Positions 49,110-57,536 of a stretch of 64,000 nt of DNA are shown piece by piece. The stretch is from JABDIP01 sp965250245. Lineage in GTDB: Bacteria > Pseudomonadota > Alphaproteobacteria > DSM-16000 > Inquilinaceae. The position numbers and the translations under genes were made by a program. The first letter of the stretch is position 1, and each line of letters starts with the position of its first letter. The stretch is from positions 4,464,001 through 4,528,000 of the forward strand of contig OZ252296.1 in assembly GCA_965250245.1 (NCBI GenBank). Direction: 5' to 3'. The notes below the pieces were generated by a model. The model was not told the DNA's origin. It made no database searches and saw nothing but the letters and a program-made list of their open reading frames with translations.

Positions 49110-50099
49110 GTGATCCTGGACACCGCCATGACCGTCGGCGGCCTGGTGCTGCTGATGGTCGGGGCCGATTACCTGGTCCGCGGCGCGGTGGGGATCGCCC
49201 GCTCCCTGGGGGTCTCGCCGCTGGTGATCGGGCTGACCGTGGTGGCGCTGGGAACCTCCCTGCCGGAGCTGGTGATCTCCCTGCAGGCGGCCCTGGAGGG
49301 CTCGCCCGGCATCGCCGTCGGCAACATCGTCGGCAGCAACATCGCCAATATCCTGCTGATCCTCGGCGTCGCCGGCCTGATCGCGCCGATTCGCTGCAGC
49401 AAGATGGCGATCTTCCGCGACGGCAGCGCGATGCTGGCCGCGACCGCCTTCTTCATCGTCGCCGGGCTGCTGGATTCGCTGAACGTCGTCTACGGCATCG
49501 TCGCCCTGCTGCTGCTCGCCGCCTACATGTACGGCTCCTACCGCAGCGACAAGAAGGCCGGCGGCGGGCTGCACGCCCAGGAGGCCGCCGAGATCGAGTC
49601 GATCTCCGGCACCATCTGGCTGTCGATCCTGGCCGTCGTCGCCGGCCTTGCCGGCGTCATCTGCGGCGCCAAGCTGCTGATCGAGGGGGCCCAGGGCCTT
49701 GCCCGCGCCTTCGGCGTGTCGGAGGAGGTGATCGGCCTGACCCTGATCGCCTTCGGCACCTCGGTGCCGGAGCTGGCCACCACCATCGTGGCGGCGCTGC
49801 GCCGCCATGCGGACGTCGCGCTGGGCAACGTGATCGGCAGCAATCTGTTCAACCTGATGGGCGTGATGGCCGTCGTCACCTGCGTGGTGCCGATCGAACT
49901 GCCGGCCCAGATCGTGCGCTTCGACCTGTGGGTCATGGCCGGGGTCAGCGCCATGATGATCCAGTTCATGTATTCCGGGCTCAGGCTCAGCCGCGGCGAG
50001 GCGGCGCTGTTCCTGTTCACCTATTGCGCCTTCATCGTGATCCAGTTCGTCGGCGTGGAATCCGTGCTGCCCTGGGACGTGGCCGCCGCGCGGCCTTGA
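49110..50099 (+). CDS. Calcium/sodium antiporter (CaCA family)
   Basis: A 329-residue cation antiporter of the YrbG type with about ten membrane helices in two inverted halves. The signature alpha repeats are VALGTSLPELVISLQAALEG with NIVGSNIANILLILGVAG in the first half and IAFGTSVPELATTIVAALRR with NVIGSNLFNLMGVMAVV in the second. These GTS-PE and GSN motifs line the ion site. The GTG start before ILDTAMTVGG is chosen because the homology begins there; the frame remains open further upstream. Confidence 0.93.
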   Translation: MILDTAMTVGGLVLLMVGADYLVRGAVGIARSLGVSPLVIGLTVVALGTSLPELVISLQAALEGSPGIAVGNIVGSNIANILLILGVAGLIAPIRCSKMAIFRDGSAMLAATAFFIVAGLLDSLNVVYGIVALLLLAAYMYGSYRSDKKAGGGLHAQEAAEIESISGTIWLSILAVVAGLAGVICGAKLLIEGAQGLARAFGVSEEVIGLTLIAFGTSVPELATTIVAALRRHADVALGNVIGSNLFNLMGVMAVVTCVVPIELPAQIVRFDLWVMAGVSAMMIQFMYSGLRLSRGEAALFLFTYCAFIVIQFVGVESVLPWDVAAARP

Positions 50100-50129
50100 C
50101 AGCCGGGCCTTTTCGGCCACCTTGCCGGC

Positions 50130-50912
50130 ATGGCCCCATCGACAGACACGACCCCGCCCAAGACCGCGCTGGTCACCGGCGCCGCCCGGCGCATCGGACG
50201 CGCCATCGCCCGCGACCTGGCGGCCCATGGCTGGGCCGTCGCGATCCACTACAACCGATCCGCCGACGAGGCGCAGGACGCGGTCGCCGCGATCGAGGCG
50301 GCCGGTGGCCGGGCGGCAGCGCTGCCGGCGGAGCTGACCGACGAGAGCGCGGTCCGCACCCTGATCCCCGCCGCCGCCGAGGCGCTGGGACCGGTCACGC
50401 TGCTGGTCAACAGCGCCGCCGCCTTCGTCCATGACGACATCCAGGGGGGCACGCGGGAGACCTGGGACCTGCACATGGAGGCCAATCTGCGCGCCCCGGC
50501 GGTCCTGACCCAGGACTTCGCCAAGGCCCTGCCGGAGAACGCGACCGGCAACGTGGTCAACATCCTGGACCAGCGGGTCTGGAACCCGACGCCCTATTTC
50601 ATGTCCTACACGGTCAGCAAGATCGGCCTGTGGACCCTGACGCGCACCCTGGCGATGGCGCTGGCGCCGCGCATCCGGGTCAATGCCGTCGGCCCCGGAC
50701 CGACCCTGCAGGGCGCCCGCCAGAGCGATGAGCATTTCCGACTGCAATGGCAGAGCGTGCCGATGCGGCGCAGCACCGGCACCGACGAGATCGCCGCGGC
50801 GATTCGCTTCATCCTGGATACGCCCAGCCTGACCGGCCAGATGATCGCCCTGGATGGCGGCGAGCATCTGGGGTGGGCGCAGCCGGATCGGGGTTTCAAA
50901 CCGGTTGAATGA
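50130..50912 (+). CDS. Pteridine-reductase-like SDR
   Basis: A 260-residue SDR. The cofactor motif is TGAARRIGRAIA (residues 16-27), with the Arg-Arg typical of pteridine reductases and FolM. The usual catalytic Ser is replaced by Asp147 (NILDQRVWNP), exactly 13 residues before Tyr160 in SYTVSKIG, with Lys164. This Asp-Tyr-Lys spacing is that of Leishmania PTR1. I infer reduction of dihydrofolate, dihydromonapterin or dihydrobiopterin. It lies between the antiporter and the DnaA-box region. E. coli-type FolM is the nearest known role. Confidence 0.85.
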   Translation: MAPSTDTTPPKTALVTGAARRIGRAIARDLAAHGWAVAIHYNRSADEAQDAVAAIEAAGGRAAALPAELTDESAVRTLIPAAAEALGPVTLLVNSAAAFVHDDIQGGTRETWDLHMEANLRAPAVLTQDFAKALPENATGNVVNILDQRVWNPTPYFMSYTVSKIGLWTLTRTLAMALAPRIRVNAVGPGPTLQGARQSDEHFRLQWQSVPMRRSTGTDEIAAAIRFILDTPSLTGQMIALDGGEHLGWAQPDRGFKPVE

Positions 50913-51306
50913 GAACCGGTAACTGGTTGGCGGCGTTCGGATTCATCCTCACGGCGCCGTTACCAGGACGTTACACGTGCAAAAAATCGGCGACAGACGC
51001 ATTAGTTGTGCACAGAGAGCGGGTCGGCGCACCATAACGTTCTGATCATCCCAGTTTTTTTGTTCTTTCATAAATCCTTAACGGTTGACATTCGTTTTCT
51101 TTATAAAAATCAGTAAGTTAGCTGATTTGCCTGTTTTTTAGGCAGACGTGTCTAGGCCGCGCGATTGCGCGACTCCGATGCCTTGCAACGGACCTTATCG
51201 ACAGAGTTATCCACATCCTTCGTGGATAGCGAAATCGCTTGCAACAGGGACCGGCGGACCGCGCCGGGTGGTTGCTTGCGCGGGCGCCCGGGCCGATATT
51301 CCGATC
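50913..51306. other. A+T-rich region with DnaA boxes (possible origin)
   Basis: A gene-free interval of 394 bases. It has one perfect DnaA box, TTATCCACA at 51207-51215, a one-mismatch box TTATCGACA at 51195-51203, and the palindromic one-mismatch TTGTGCACA at 51006-51014. A strongly A+T-rich stretch at about 51050-51140 lies between them, and CTTGCAAC is repeated at 51182 and 51238. Two GANTC methylation sites are present. This is what an origin or a DnaA-controlled promoter looks like, but there is no dnaA, hemE or parAB nearby to support an origin. It must at least hold the uvrC promoter. Confidence 0.4.
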
Positions 51307-53244
51307 ATGACCACCCCGACCGCATCGCCCACCGGCCAGCCGGCCGAAGATGCCCGGCCGGCCAAGCAGGCCAGCGGACGCCGGCGGCTGACCGCCGAGA
51401 CGCTGGCCAGCGGTGTGGAGACCATCCAGAGCCATCTGAAGACCCTGCCGAGCGGCCCGGGCGTCTACCGCATGATGGATGCCGCCGGCGACGCGCTCTA
51501 TGTCGGCAAGGCCCGCAACCTGAAGAAACGGGTCACCACCTACACCCAGACCGGCAAGCACCCGGCCCGGCTGCTGCAGATGATCGCCGAGACGGTGGCC
51601 ATGGAGTTCGTGGTCACGAACTCCGAGGTCGAGGCGCTGCTGCTCGAGGCCAACCTGATCAAGCGCCTGCGCCCGCGCTACAACGTGCTGCTGCGGGACG
51701 ACAAGACCTTCCCGCATATCCTGATCGCCAGCGACCACCCCTTCGCCCAGGTCGCCAAGCATCGCGGCGCCCAGAAGCGGCCGGGGACCTATTTCGGGCC
51801 GTTCGCCTCGGCCGGTGCCGTCAATCGGACCATCACCGCCCTGCAGCGCGCCTTCCTGCTGCGCTCCTGCCCCGACACGGTGTTCGCCAGCCGCAGCCGG
51901 CCCTGCCTGCAATACCAGATCAAGCGCTGCACCGCGCCCTGCGTCGGCCTGGTCGACGAGACCGACTACGCGACCCAGGTGGCCCAGGCGGTCGACTTCC
52001 TCAGCGGCAAGAGCCAGTCGGTGCAGGCCCGGCTGGCCGACGAGATGCTGCAGGCCTCCGACGCGCTCGACTACGAGACCGCCGCCCGGCTGCGGGACCG
52101 GATCAAGGCGCTCGCCGCCATCCAGGCGCACCAGGACATCAACGCCGAGCGCATCGGCGACGCCGATGCCCTGGCCGCCTACCAGGCCGGCGGCCAGACC
52201 TGCATCCAGGTCTATTTCTTCCGCGGCGGCCGCAACTACGGCACCCGCGCCTATTTCCCGAGCCACGACAAGCATGTCGGCGCCGCCGCGGTGCTGACCG
52301 CCTTCATCGGCCAGTTCTACGACAACAAGCCGGCGCCCAAGCTGGTGCTGGTCAGCCACGCGCTGGAGGAGGGCGCGCTGATCGCCGAGGCGCTGTCGGT
52401 CAATGCCGGCCACAGGGTGTCGCTGTCGGCGCCGCAGCGCGGCGAGAAGCGGCGGCTGATCGACCACGCCCTGGCCAACGCCCGGGAGGCGCTGGGCCGC
52501 CGCATGGCGGCCGGGGCGTCGCAGCGCAAGCTGCTGGAGGGCGTGGCCTCGGCCTTCGGCCTGGACCAGACGCCGCAGCGCATCGAGGTCTACGACAACA
52601 GCCACATCTCCGGCACCAACGCAATCGGCGCCATGATCGTCGCCGGTCCGGACGGGCTGATGAAGAACGCCTACCGCAAGTTCACCATCAAATCCGACGT
52701 CGCCCCCGGCGACGACTACGCGATGATGCGCGAGGTGCTGAGCCGGCGGTTCTCCCGGGCGTTGAAGGAGGATCCGGACCGTGGCGGCGGCGACTGGCCG
52801 GACCTGGTGCTGATCGATGGCGGCAAGGGCCAGCTCGCCGTGGCGCAGGAGGTGCTGGCCGAGCTCGGCATCGCCGACCAGCCGGTCGCGGCGATCGCCA
52901 AGGGGCCGGACCGCAATGCCGGCCGCGAGCGGTTCTTCCAGCCGGACCGCGCGCCCTTCAGCCTTGAGCCGCGCGACCCGGTCCTGTACTTCCTGCAGCG
53001 GCTGCGCGACGAGGCCCATCGCTTCGCCATCGGCACCCATCGCGCCCGCCGCGCCAAGCAGGTGGGGCAATCGCCGATCGATGAGATTGCCGGCATCGGT
53101 CCGCGGCGCAAGAAGGCGCTGCTGCTGCATTTCGGATCGGCCAAGGCGGTGGCGCGCGCCAGCCTGGAAGATCTGCAGGCGGTCGAGGGCGTCAGCAAGT
53201 CCGTGGCGAAAAAGATTTATGATCATTTTAATCAGGACAGATAG
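51307..53244 (+). CDS. uvrC: Excinuclease ABC subunit UvrC
   Basis: A 645-residue dual-incision nuclease of nucleotide excision repair. The N-terminal GIY-YIG domain (GPGVYRMMDAAGDALYVGKA) makes the 3' cut, a UVR domain (ALDYETAARLRDRIKALAAI) binds UvrB, the RNase H-like domain (EVYDNSHISGTNAIGAM; VLIDGGKGQL) makes the 5' cut, and two HhH motifs at the end (IDEIAGIGPRRKKALLLHFG) bind DNA. The ATG before TTPTASPTGQP is chosen. pgsA follows at 99 bases, a widely conserved pair. Confidence 0.97.
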   Translation: MTTPTASPTGQPAEDARPAKQASGRRRLTAETLASGVETIQSHLKTLPSGPGVYRMMDAAGDALYVGKARNLKKRVTTYTQTGKHPARLLQMIAETVAMEFVVTNSEVEALLLEANLIKRLRPRYNVLLRDDKTFPHILIASDHPFAQVAKHRGAQKRPGTYFGPFASAGAVNRTITALQRAFLLRSCPDTVFASRSRPCLQYQIKRCTAPCVGLVDETDYATQVAQAVDFLSGKSQSVQARLADEMLQASDALDYETAARLRDRIKALAAIQAHQDINAERIGDADALAAYQAGGQTCIQVYFFRGGRNYGTRAYFPSHDKHVGAAAVLTAFIGQFYDNKPAPKLVLVSHALEEGALIAEALSVNAGHRVSLSAPQRGEKRRLIDHALANAREALGRRMAAGASQRKLLEGVASAFGLDQTPQRIEVYDNSHISGTNAIGAMIVAGPDGLMKNAYRKFTIKSDVAPGDDYAMMREVLSRRFSRALKEDPDRGGGDWPDLVLIDGGKGQLAVAQEVLAELGIADQPVAAIAKGPDRNAGRERFFQPDRAPFSLEPRDPVLYFLQRLRDEAHRFAIGTHRARRAKQVGQSPIDEIAGIGPRRKKALLLHFGSAKAVARASLEDLQAVEGVSKSVAKKIYDHFNQDR

Positions 53245-53343
53245 ACTGTCTCGTTGCCCGCACGGATCAACGGACCGTGGCTTGGGCACGGGGCGAACAA
53301 TCACCGGTCAAAGACCGAAAACCGCTGGGAGTTGGGGTCGGAA

Positions 53344-53976
53344 GTGTCTGCCAGCCTGACCAACCTGCCGAACATGCTGACGCTGTCGCGGATCGCCTGC
53401 ATCCCGGTCATCGTGGCGCTGTTCTTCGTGCCGGGAGACTGGGCCGCCTGGCTGGCCTGTGCCGTGTTCTCGCTGGCCGCGATGACCGACTATCTCGACG
53501 GCTATCTGGCGCGCCAGCGGGCCGAGGTCTCCGCCTTCGGCAAGCTGCTCGACCCGATCGCCGACAAGATGCTGGTCGCCGCGGTGCTGCTGCTGCTGGT
53601 CGGCTTCGGCCAGTTGGGCGGCATCTCGATCATCCCGGCGCTGATCATCCTGATGCGCGAGATCCTGGTCTCGGGCATGCGCGAATTCCTCGCCGGGCTC
53701 GGCGGCAAGGGGCTGCCGGTGAGCTTCCTGGCGAAATGGAAGACGGTGGTGCAAATGGTCGCACTGGGCTTCCTCATCGTCGGCGATGCCGGGCCGGACG
53801 TCATCCCGGTGACGCTGATCGGCGTGATCGGCATCTGGGCCGCCAGCGTGCTGACGCTGATCACCGGCTGGCAGTACGTGAAGGAAGGCATGACACAGGT
53901 CGTGTCGCCACCGAAGGCCAAGACGGAGACCGAGGGCGGGTCGCCGCAGGCCGCCGACACGGTCGGGAAGGCATGA
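53344..53976 (+). CDS. pgsA: CDP-diacylglycerol-glycerol-3-phosphate phosphatidyltransferase
   Basis: A 210-residue membrane enzyme that makes phosphatidylglycerol phosphate. The CDP-alcohol phosphotransferase motif DG-x2-AR-x8-G-x3-D-x3-D is fully present in DGYLARQRAEVSAFGKLLDP. Six hydrophobic segments follow the family. The GTG before SASLTNLPNML is chosen, with GGGGTCGGA upstream. The C-terminus has a Lys/Glu/Thr tail. It lies directly downstream of uvrC. Confidence 0.95.
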   Translation: MSASLTNLPNMLTLSRIACIPVIVALFFVPGDWAAWLACAVFSLAAMTDYLDGYLARQRAEVSAFGKLLDPIADKMLVAAVLLLLVGFGQLGGISIIPALIILMREILVSGMREFLAGLGGKGLPVSFLAKWKTVVQMVALGFLIVGDAGPDVIPVTLIGVIGIWAASVLTLITGWQYVKEGMTQVVSPPKAKTETEGGSPQAADTVGKA

Positions 53977-54104
53977 AAAAACCGTGAGCGTTTACCGGGC
54001 CTTGTCGATTGTCACGCGACACTCAATGTATGATCCGGAACGGGGTGTCGAACCTCGATAACGGGCGGGCGAAACCCCGGTAATATGGACACGGTATAGT
54101 CAAG

Positions 54105-54725
54105 GTGCGCTTCTTCAAACGCCAGTATTTCCGCAGATTCCTGCGGCCGATCAATCGGATGCGCCTGTCCCCGGCCGTGGTCGGGCGCACCGCCGTGGTC
54201 GGGCTGGCGTTCGGGCTCACCGCCAGTGTCGGCATCCAGTTGATCGGCGTGTTCCTGATCTGGCTCGTCGGAAGGGCGATCCGGCGGCCGATCAATCTCG
54301 CTCTTGCCGTCGTGCTGACCAGCGTCACCAACCCGCTGACCATCGCGCCGATCTACACCGCCTATTTCTTCACCGGCTGCGCGGTGATCCAGTGCGACAC
54401 GTCCGAGATCTCCATCGAGCCGCTGATCGCCGCCATCAACGCCATCGACTTCACCGGGCTGTTCACCGGTTCCTGGGACTCCGCGATGGCCAGCTTCGGG
54501 CAGCTCGGGGCCGGGTCCTGGGACACCATCGGCCTGCCGCTGGCCATCACCGTTCTAGGCAGCCTGCCCTTCGCCCTTGTCGGATCGATCGCCGGCTATT
54601 ATTTCGGCCGCTATGTGGGTGAGAGACTGCACATCCGGCGGGTGCGCCGCGCCGCGCTTCGGGCCCGGCGGGCCCAGGAGGCACAGTCCGCGCAACCGGC
54701 CCAGCCGGCTCAGCCGGCCGCCTGA
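54105..54725 (+). CDS. DUF2062 membrane protein
   Basis: A 206-residue protein with a basic N-terminus (RFFKRQYFRRFLRPINRMR) and the DUF2062 pattern: AFGLTASVGIQLIGVFLIWL, then LTSVTNPLTIAPIYTAYFFT, and a later helix ITVLGSLPFALVGSIAGYYF. The C-terminus carries a repeated AQPAQPAQPA tail. Function unknown; the family is often near lipid and envelope genes. A GTG start is used, with TCAAG upstream. mobB follows after 18 bases. Confidence 0.88.
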   Translation: MRFFKRQYFRRFLRPINRMRLSPAVVGRTAVVGLAFGLTASVGIQLIGVFLIWLVGRAIRRPINLALAVVLTSVTNPLTIAPIYTAYFFTGCAVIQCDTSEISIEPLIAAINAIDFTGLFTGSWDSAMASFGQLGAGSWDTIGLPLAITVLGSLPFALVGSIAGYYFGRYVGERLHIRRVRRAALRARRAQEAQSAQPAQPAQPAA

Positions 54726-54743
54726 CCAGTTCCGCTCGGCCCG

Positions 54744-55250
54744 GTGAAGGTCCTCGGCATCTCCGGCTGGAGCGGCAGCGGCAAGACCACGCTTCTCACC
54801 AGCCTGATCCCGGAGCTGATCGGCCGCGGCCTGACCGTCTCCACCATCAAGCACGCCCATCACGGCTTCGATGTCGACCGGCCGGGCAAGGACAGCCACC
54901 GGCACCGCCAGGCCGGCGCCACCGAGGTGGTGATCGGCTCCGCCCGGCGCTGGGCGCTGATGCACGAGATCCGCGGCGACGAGCCGGAGCCGCCGCTGGC
55001 CGACCTGCTGGCGCATATGACCCCGGTCGACCTGGTGCTGGCGGAGGGATACAAGGCCGAGCCCCATGATAAGCTGGAGGTCCACCGCCCATCGGTCGGC
55101 AAGCCGCTGCTCTATGGCGAGATCCCCAACGTGGTGGCGATCGCGACCGACGGGCTGGAGCAGGAGGTGCCGGTTCCCGTGCTGGACCTGAACGACATCC
55201 CGGCCATCGCCGATTTCATCATCCGGCATGCCGGCCTGACGCCGGCCTAA
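54744..55250 (+). CDS. mobB: Molybdopterin-guanine dinucleotide biosynthesis protein B
   Basis: A 168-residue P-loop GTPase that assists MobA in adding GMP to molybdenum cofactor. The Walker A motif is GWSGSGKTTL (residues 8-17), followed by IKHAHHGFDVDRPGKDSHRH, the characteristic MobB signature, and GYKAEPHDKLEVHR. A GTG start is used. The 265-bp repeat element and then moeA follow, so the two cofactor genes are probably cotranscribed through that element. Confidence 0.95.
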   Translation: MKVLGISGWSGSGKTTLLTSLIPELIGRGLTVSTIKHAHHGFDVDRPGKDSHRHRQAGATEVVIGSARRWALMHEIRGDEPEPPLADLLAHMTPVDLVLAEGYKAEPHDKLEVHRPSVGKPLLYGEIPNVVAIATDGLEQEVPVPVLDLNDIPAIADFIIRHAGLTPA

Positions 55251-55515
55251 AGTACCCACCACCATAGGAGGATGACGCGTATGACGGCCTCGCAGCCCCT
55301 TCGGCCAGGAGCGTGGTCCGCTGTGATGCAGCGCATCACAAGGGCCGCGCGACGCCGCCCGAAGGGGCTGCGAGGCCGCCCGCAGGGTCGCGTCCCGCGC
55401 CCGCCGGAGGGCGTCAGCGCCGCTTGCCGATGCGCTGCATCGCCGGCGCGACGCTTCCTACCCGGTGGGCGCGGGACGCGATCATACGCATCATCCTCCT
55501 ATGGTGGTGGGTACT
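55251..55515. repeat. 265-bp multi-hairpin repeat between mobB and moeA
   Basis: The outer arms are 35 bases (55251-55285 and 55481-55515, 33 matching), starting AGTACCCACCACCATAGGAG. Inside are two side-by-side stems: a perfect 19-bp stem (55286-55304 with 55359-55377) capped by a TGTGATG/CATCACA hairpin, and a second 19-bp stem (55389-55407 with 55462-55480, one mismatch) capped by CGATGC/GCATCG. The element begins at the base after the mobB stop and ends two bases before the moeA start. DNA or RNA could fold as a three-arm cruciform. Confidence 0.93.
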
Positions 55516-55517
55516 AG

Positions 55518-56786
55518 ATGGCGCAGCTCACCGACGACTGCTTCGCCTTCGGTGGCAAGCTGACCCCGATCGACGAGGCGCTGGCGGAGTTCGACCGCCG
55601 CCTGGTGACGGTGGCCGGCACCGAGACGGTGGCGCTGGACGCCGCCGCCGGGCGGTTCCTGGCCGAGGATCTTGTGGCCACCCGGTCGGTGCCGCCGCAC
55701 GACAATTCCGCCGTCGACGGCTACGCGGTGTTCTTCGACGACTTGGTAGCGGTTGGGGAGACGGTGCTGCCGGTCACCGGCCGCGTGGCGGCCGGGCATC
55801 CGCTGGCCGATGCGCCGACGCGCGGAACCGCGCTGCGGGTCTTCACCGGCGCACCGATGCCCGACGGCCCCGACACGATCTACATGCAGGAGGACTGCCG
55901 GATCGAAGAGGCGGCGGACGGCAACCGGGTCGGGCTGCCGCCGGGCATCAAGCGCGGGTCGAATTACCGCCATGCCGGCGAGGACATCGCGGCCGGCGCC
56001 ACCATCCTGTCCGCCGGCCGGCGCCTGAAGCCGCGCGACATCGGGTTGGCCGCGTCGGTCGGCTGCGACCGGCTGGAGGTTCGGACGGCCCTGCGCGCCG
56101 CCCTGTTCTCCACCGGCGACGAGGTGCACGAGCCGGGCGCCGAGGCGCCGCCCGGCGGCATCTACGACGCCAACCGCCACGCCCTGGCCGCCGCGCTGCG
56201 CCGGCTGGGCTGCGACGTCACCGATCTCGGCATCCTGGAGGACCGTCGCGACGCCATCGCCGAGGCCCTGTCGCGGGCCGCGGAGGGCCATGACCTGGTG
56301 ATCAGCTCCGGCGGCATGTCGACCGGCGAGGAGGACCACGTGAAGGCGGCGGTCGAGGCGATCGGCGGCCGGCTGCATGCCTGGCGCCTGGCCATCAAGC
56401 CCGGACGGCCGGTCGCCCTGGGACAGATCGGGCGGGTCCCCTTCATCGGCCTGCCGGGCAACCCGGTGGCGGTGCTGGTGACCTTCCTGCGGGTCGCCCA
56501 GCCGCTGATCCTGCGCCTGGCCGGCGCCACGGTGACCGAGCCCCGGCATTATCCGGTCCGGGCCGATTTCGACTACCGCAAGAAGCGCGACCGCCGGGAG
56601 TATGTCCGGGTGACCCTGGCCGACGGCGCCGACGGCATGCCGGTCGCCACCAAGTTCCCGCGCGACGGCGCCGGCATCCTGAGCTCGATGGTGGCGGCGG
56701 ACGGGCTGGTCGAGCTGGCCGAGGACGTCACACGGCTTGAGCGCGGGACGGTCGTCCCGTTCCTGCCGTTCGCTGAGATTGAATAG
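55518..56786 (+). CDS. moeA: Molybdopterin molybdenumtransferase MoeA
   Basis: A 422-residue enzyme that inserts molybdate into adenylylated molybdopterin. The family features are AAGRFLAEDLVATRSVPPHDNSAVDGYAVF at the start, the ligand-binding SSGGMSTGEEDHVKAAVEAI near residue 265, and the FIGLPGNPVAVLVTF motif before the C-terminal beta-barrel. The start lies two bases after the large hairpin element, so its ribosome site (GGTGGTGGG) is inside the outer stem. Its product feeds molybdoenzymes such as the MsrP-like protein. Confidence 0.96.
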   Translation: MAQLTDDCFAFGGKLTPIDEALAEFDRRLVTVAGTETVALDAAAGRFLAEDLVATRSVPPHDNSAVDGYAVFFDDLVAVGETVLPVTGRVAAGHPLADAPTRGTALRVFTGAPMPDGPDTIYMQEDCRIEEAADGNRVGLPPGIKRGSNYRHAGEDIAAGATILSAGRRLKPRDIGLAASVGCDRLEVRTALRAALFSTGDEVHEPGAEAPPGGIYDANRHALAAALRRLGCDVTDLGILEDRRDAIAEALSRAAEGHDLVISSGGMSTGEEDHVKAAVEAIGGRLHAWRLAIKPGRPVALGQIGRVPFIGLPGNPVAVLVTFLRVAQPLILRLAGATVTEPRHYPVRADFDYRKKRDRREYVRVTLADGADGMPVATKFPRDGAGILSSMVAADGLVELAEDVTRLERGTVVPFLPFAEIE

Positions 56787-56812
56787 GGGGTAGGGGTCGG
56801 TGGGCGGCCGGG

Positions 56813-56992
56813 TCAGGCCATTTCGACCCGCAGATTGGTGTTGATCGCAGAGGCGTAAGCTTCGAGGCGGCTGGCCGATCCCGATTTCTGAGCCCGCTCG
56901 CTCTGACGATTGCGCAACTCGGCGGCCACTTGCCGCAGCTCGGTCGCCATGCGCTCGTACAGGCTCAGATCATGTTCGTTCAACAGGATCAT
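56813..56992 (-). CDS. Small hypothetical protein
   Basis: A 59-residue protein (MILLNEHDLSLYERMATELR at the start) predicted to be mainly helical, rich in Glu, Arg and Ala, with no membrane segment. GGAGAG lies six bases before the ATG, and an A+T-rich region with TTGATT and CATTAA sits 50-80 bases upstream, so expression is plausible. No family is recognised. It is convergent with moeA, 26 bases apart. Confidence 0.6.
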   Translation of the reverse strand: MILLNEHDLSLYERMATELRQVAAELRNRQSERAQKSGSASRLEAYASAINTNLRVEMA

Positions 56993-57283
56993 CCGTCGCT
57001 CTCCAATGCACCTCGTCCATGTTGCAGTTATGGTTAATGATTTGCAAACAAAGTAATCAAACCGGGGAGGAATGCAACGCATAAATGCATCCGGGCACGG
57101 CAAACCACGGTCCGGTAGCCCGTCGGCCGATTTCGCCACTGATGCCCGGGCGCAACACTTGCCCGTTGTCGCATTGCAACAGCCCTGCCCGGACTCCACC
57201 GGCCAAGTCCCCGTGAGGCCGGATTTCCCCTGCGGGTGCAATGCGGTACTCTCAGGGTGACCGGAACCTACGATGGCCGCCTC

Positions 57284-57535
57284 ATGAAACTGCTGTATTT
57301 CGCCTGGCTGAAGACCAAGATCGGCATGGCCGAGGAGGAGGTGTCGCCGCCGGACGACGTGCGCACCGTGGCGGAGCTGATCGCCTGGCTGAAGGGGCGC
57401 GGGCCGGTCTTCGCCGAGGCGCTGGCCAACGACTCGGTGGTCAAGGTGGCGGTCAATCAGGAATACGCCCGGCGCGACCAGGCGGTCCGGGCCGGCGACG
57501 AGGTGGCCCTGTTCCCGCCGGTGACCGGAGGCTGA
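57284..57535 (+). CDS. moaD: Molybdopterin synthase sulfur carrier subunit
   Basis: An 83-residue ubiquitin-like protein that carries the thiocarboxylate sulfur for molybdopterin. The C-terminal Gly-Gly (FPPVTGG) that is adenylylated and thiolated is present, with the preceding VRAGDEVALFPP core. The start MKLLYFAWLKTKIG matches the family. An in-frame ATG/GTG further upstream gives a longer N-terminus without homology. Its stop overlaps the context of the moaE start (one base apart), indicating coupling. Confidence 0.96.
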   Translation: MKLLYFAWLKTKIGMAEEEVSPPDDVRTVAELIAWLKGRGPVFAEALANDSVVKVAVNQEYARRDQAVRAGDEVALFPPVTGG

Positions 57536-57536
57536 C

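Noticed and set aside
51085..51107. TTGACA plus TATAAA as the uvrC promoter
   Set aside because: The hexamers are only 11 bases apart, far from the 16-18 needed by sigma-70, so they are not a standard promoter.
55272..55517. 81-codon frame inside the mobB-moeA repeat, preceded by AGGAGG
   Set aside because: The sequence is wholly explained by the hairpin stems, the protein is Arg/Pro-rich without homology, and the AGGAGG is part of the outer arm.
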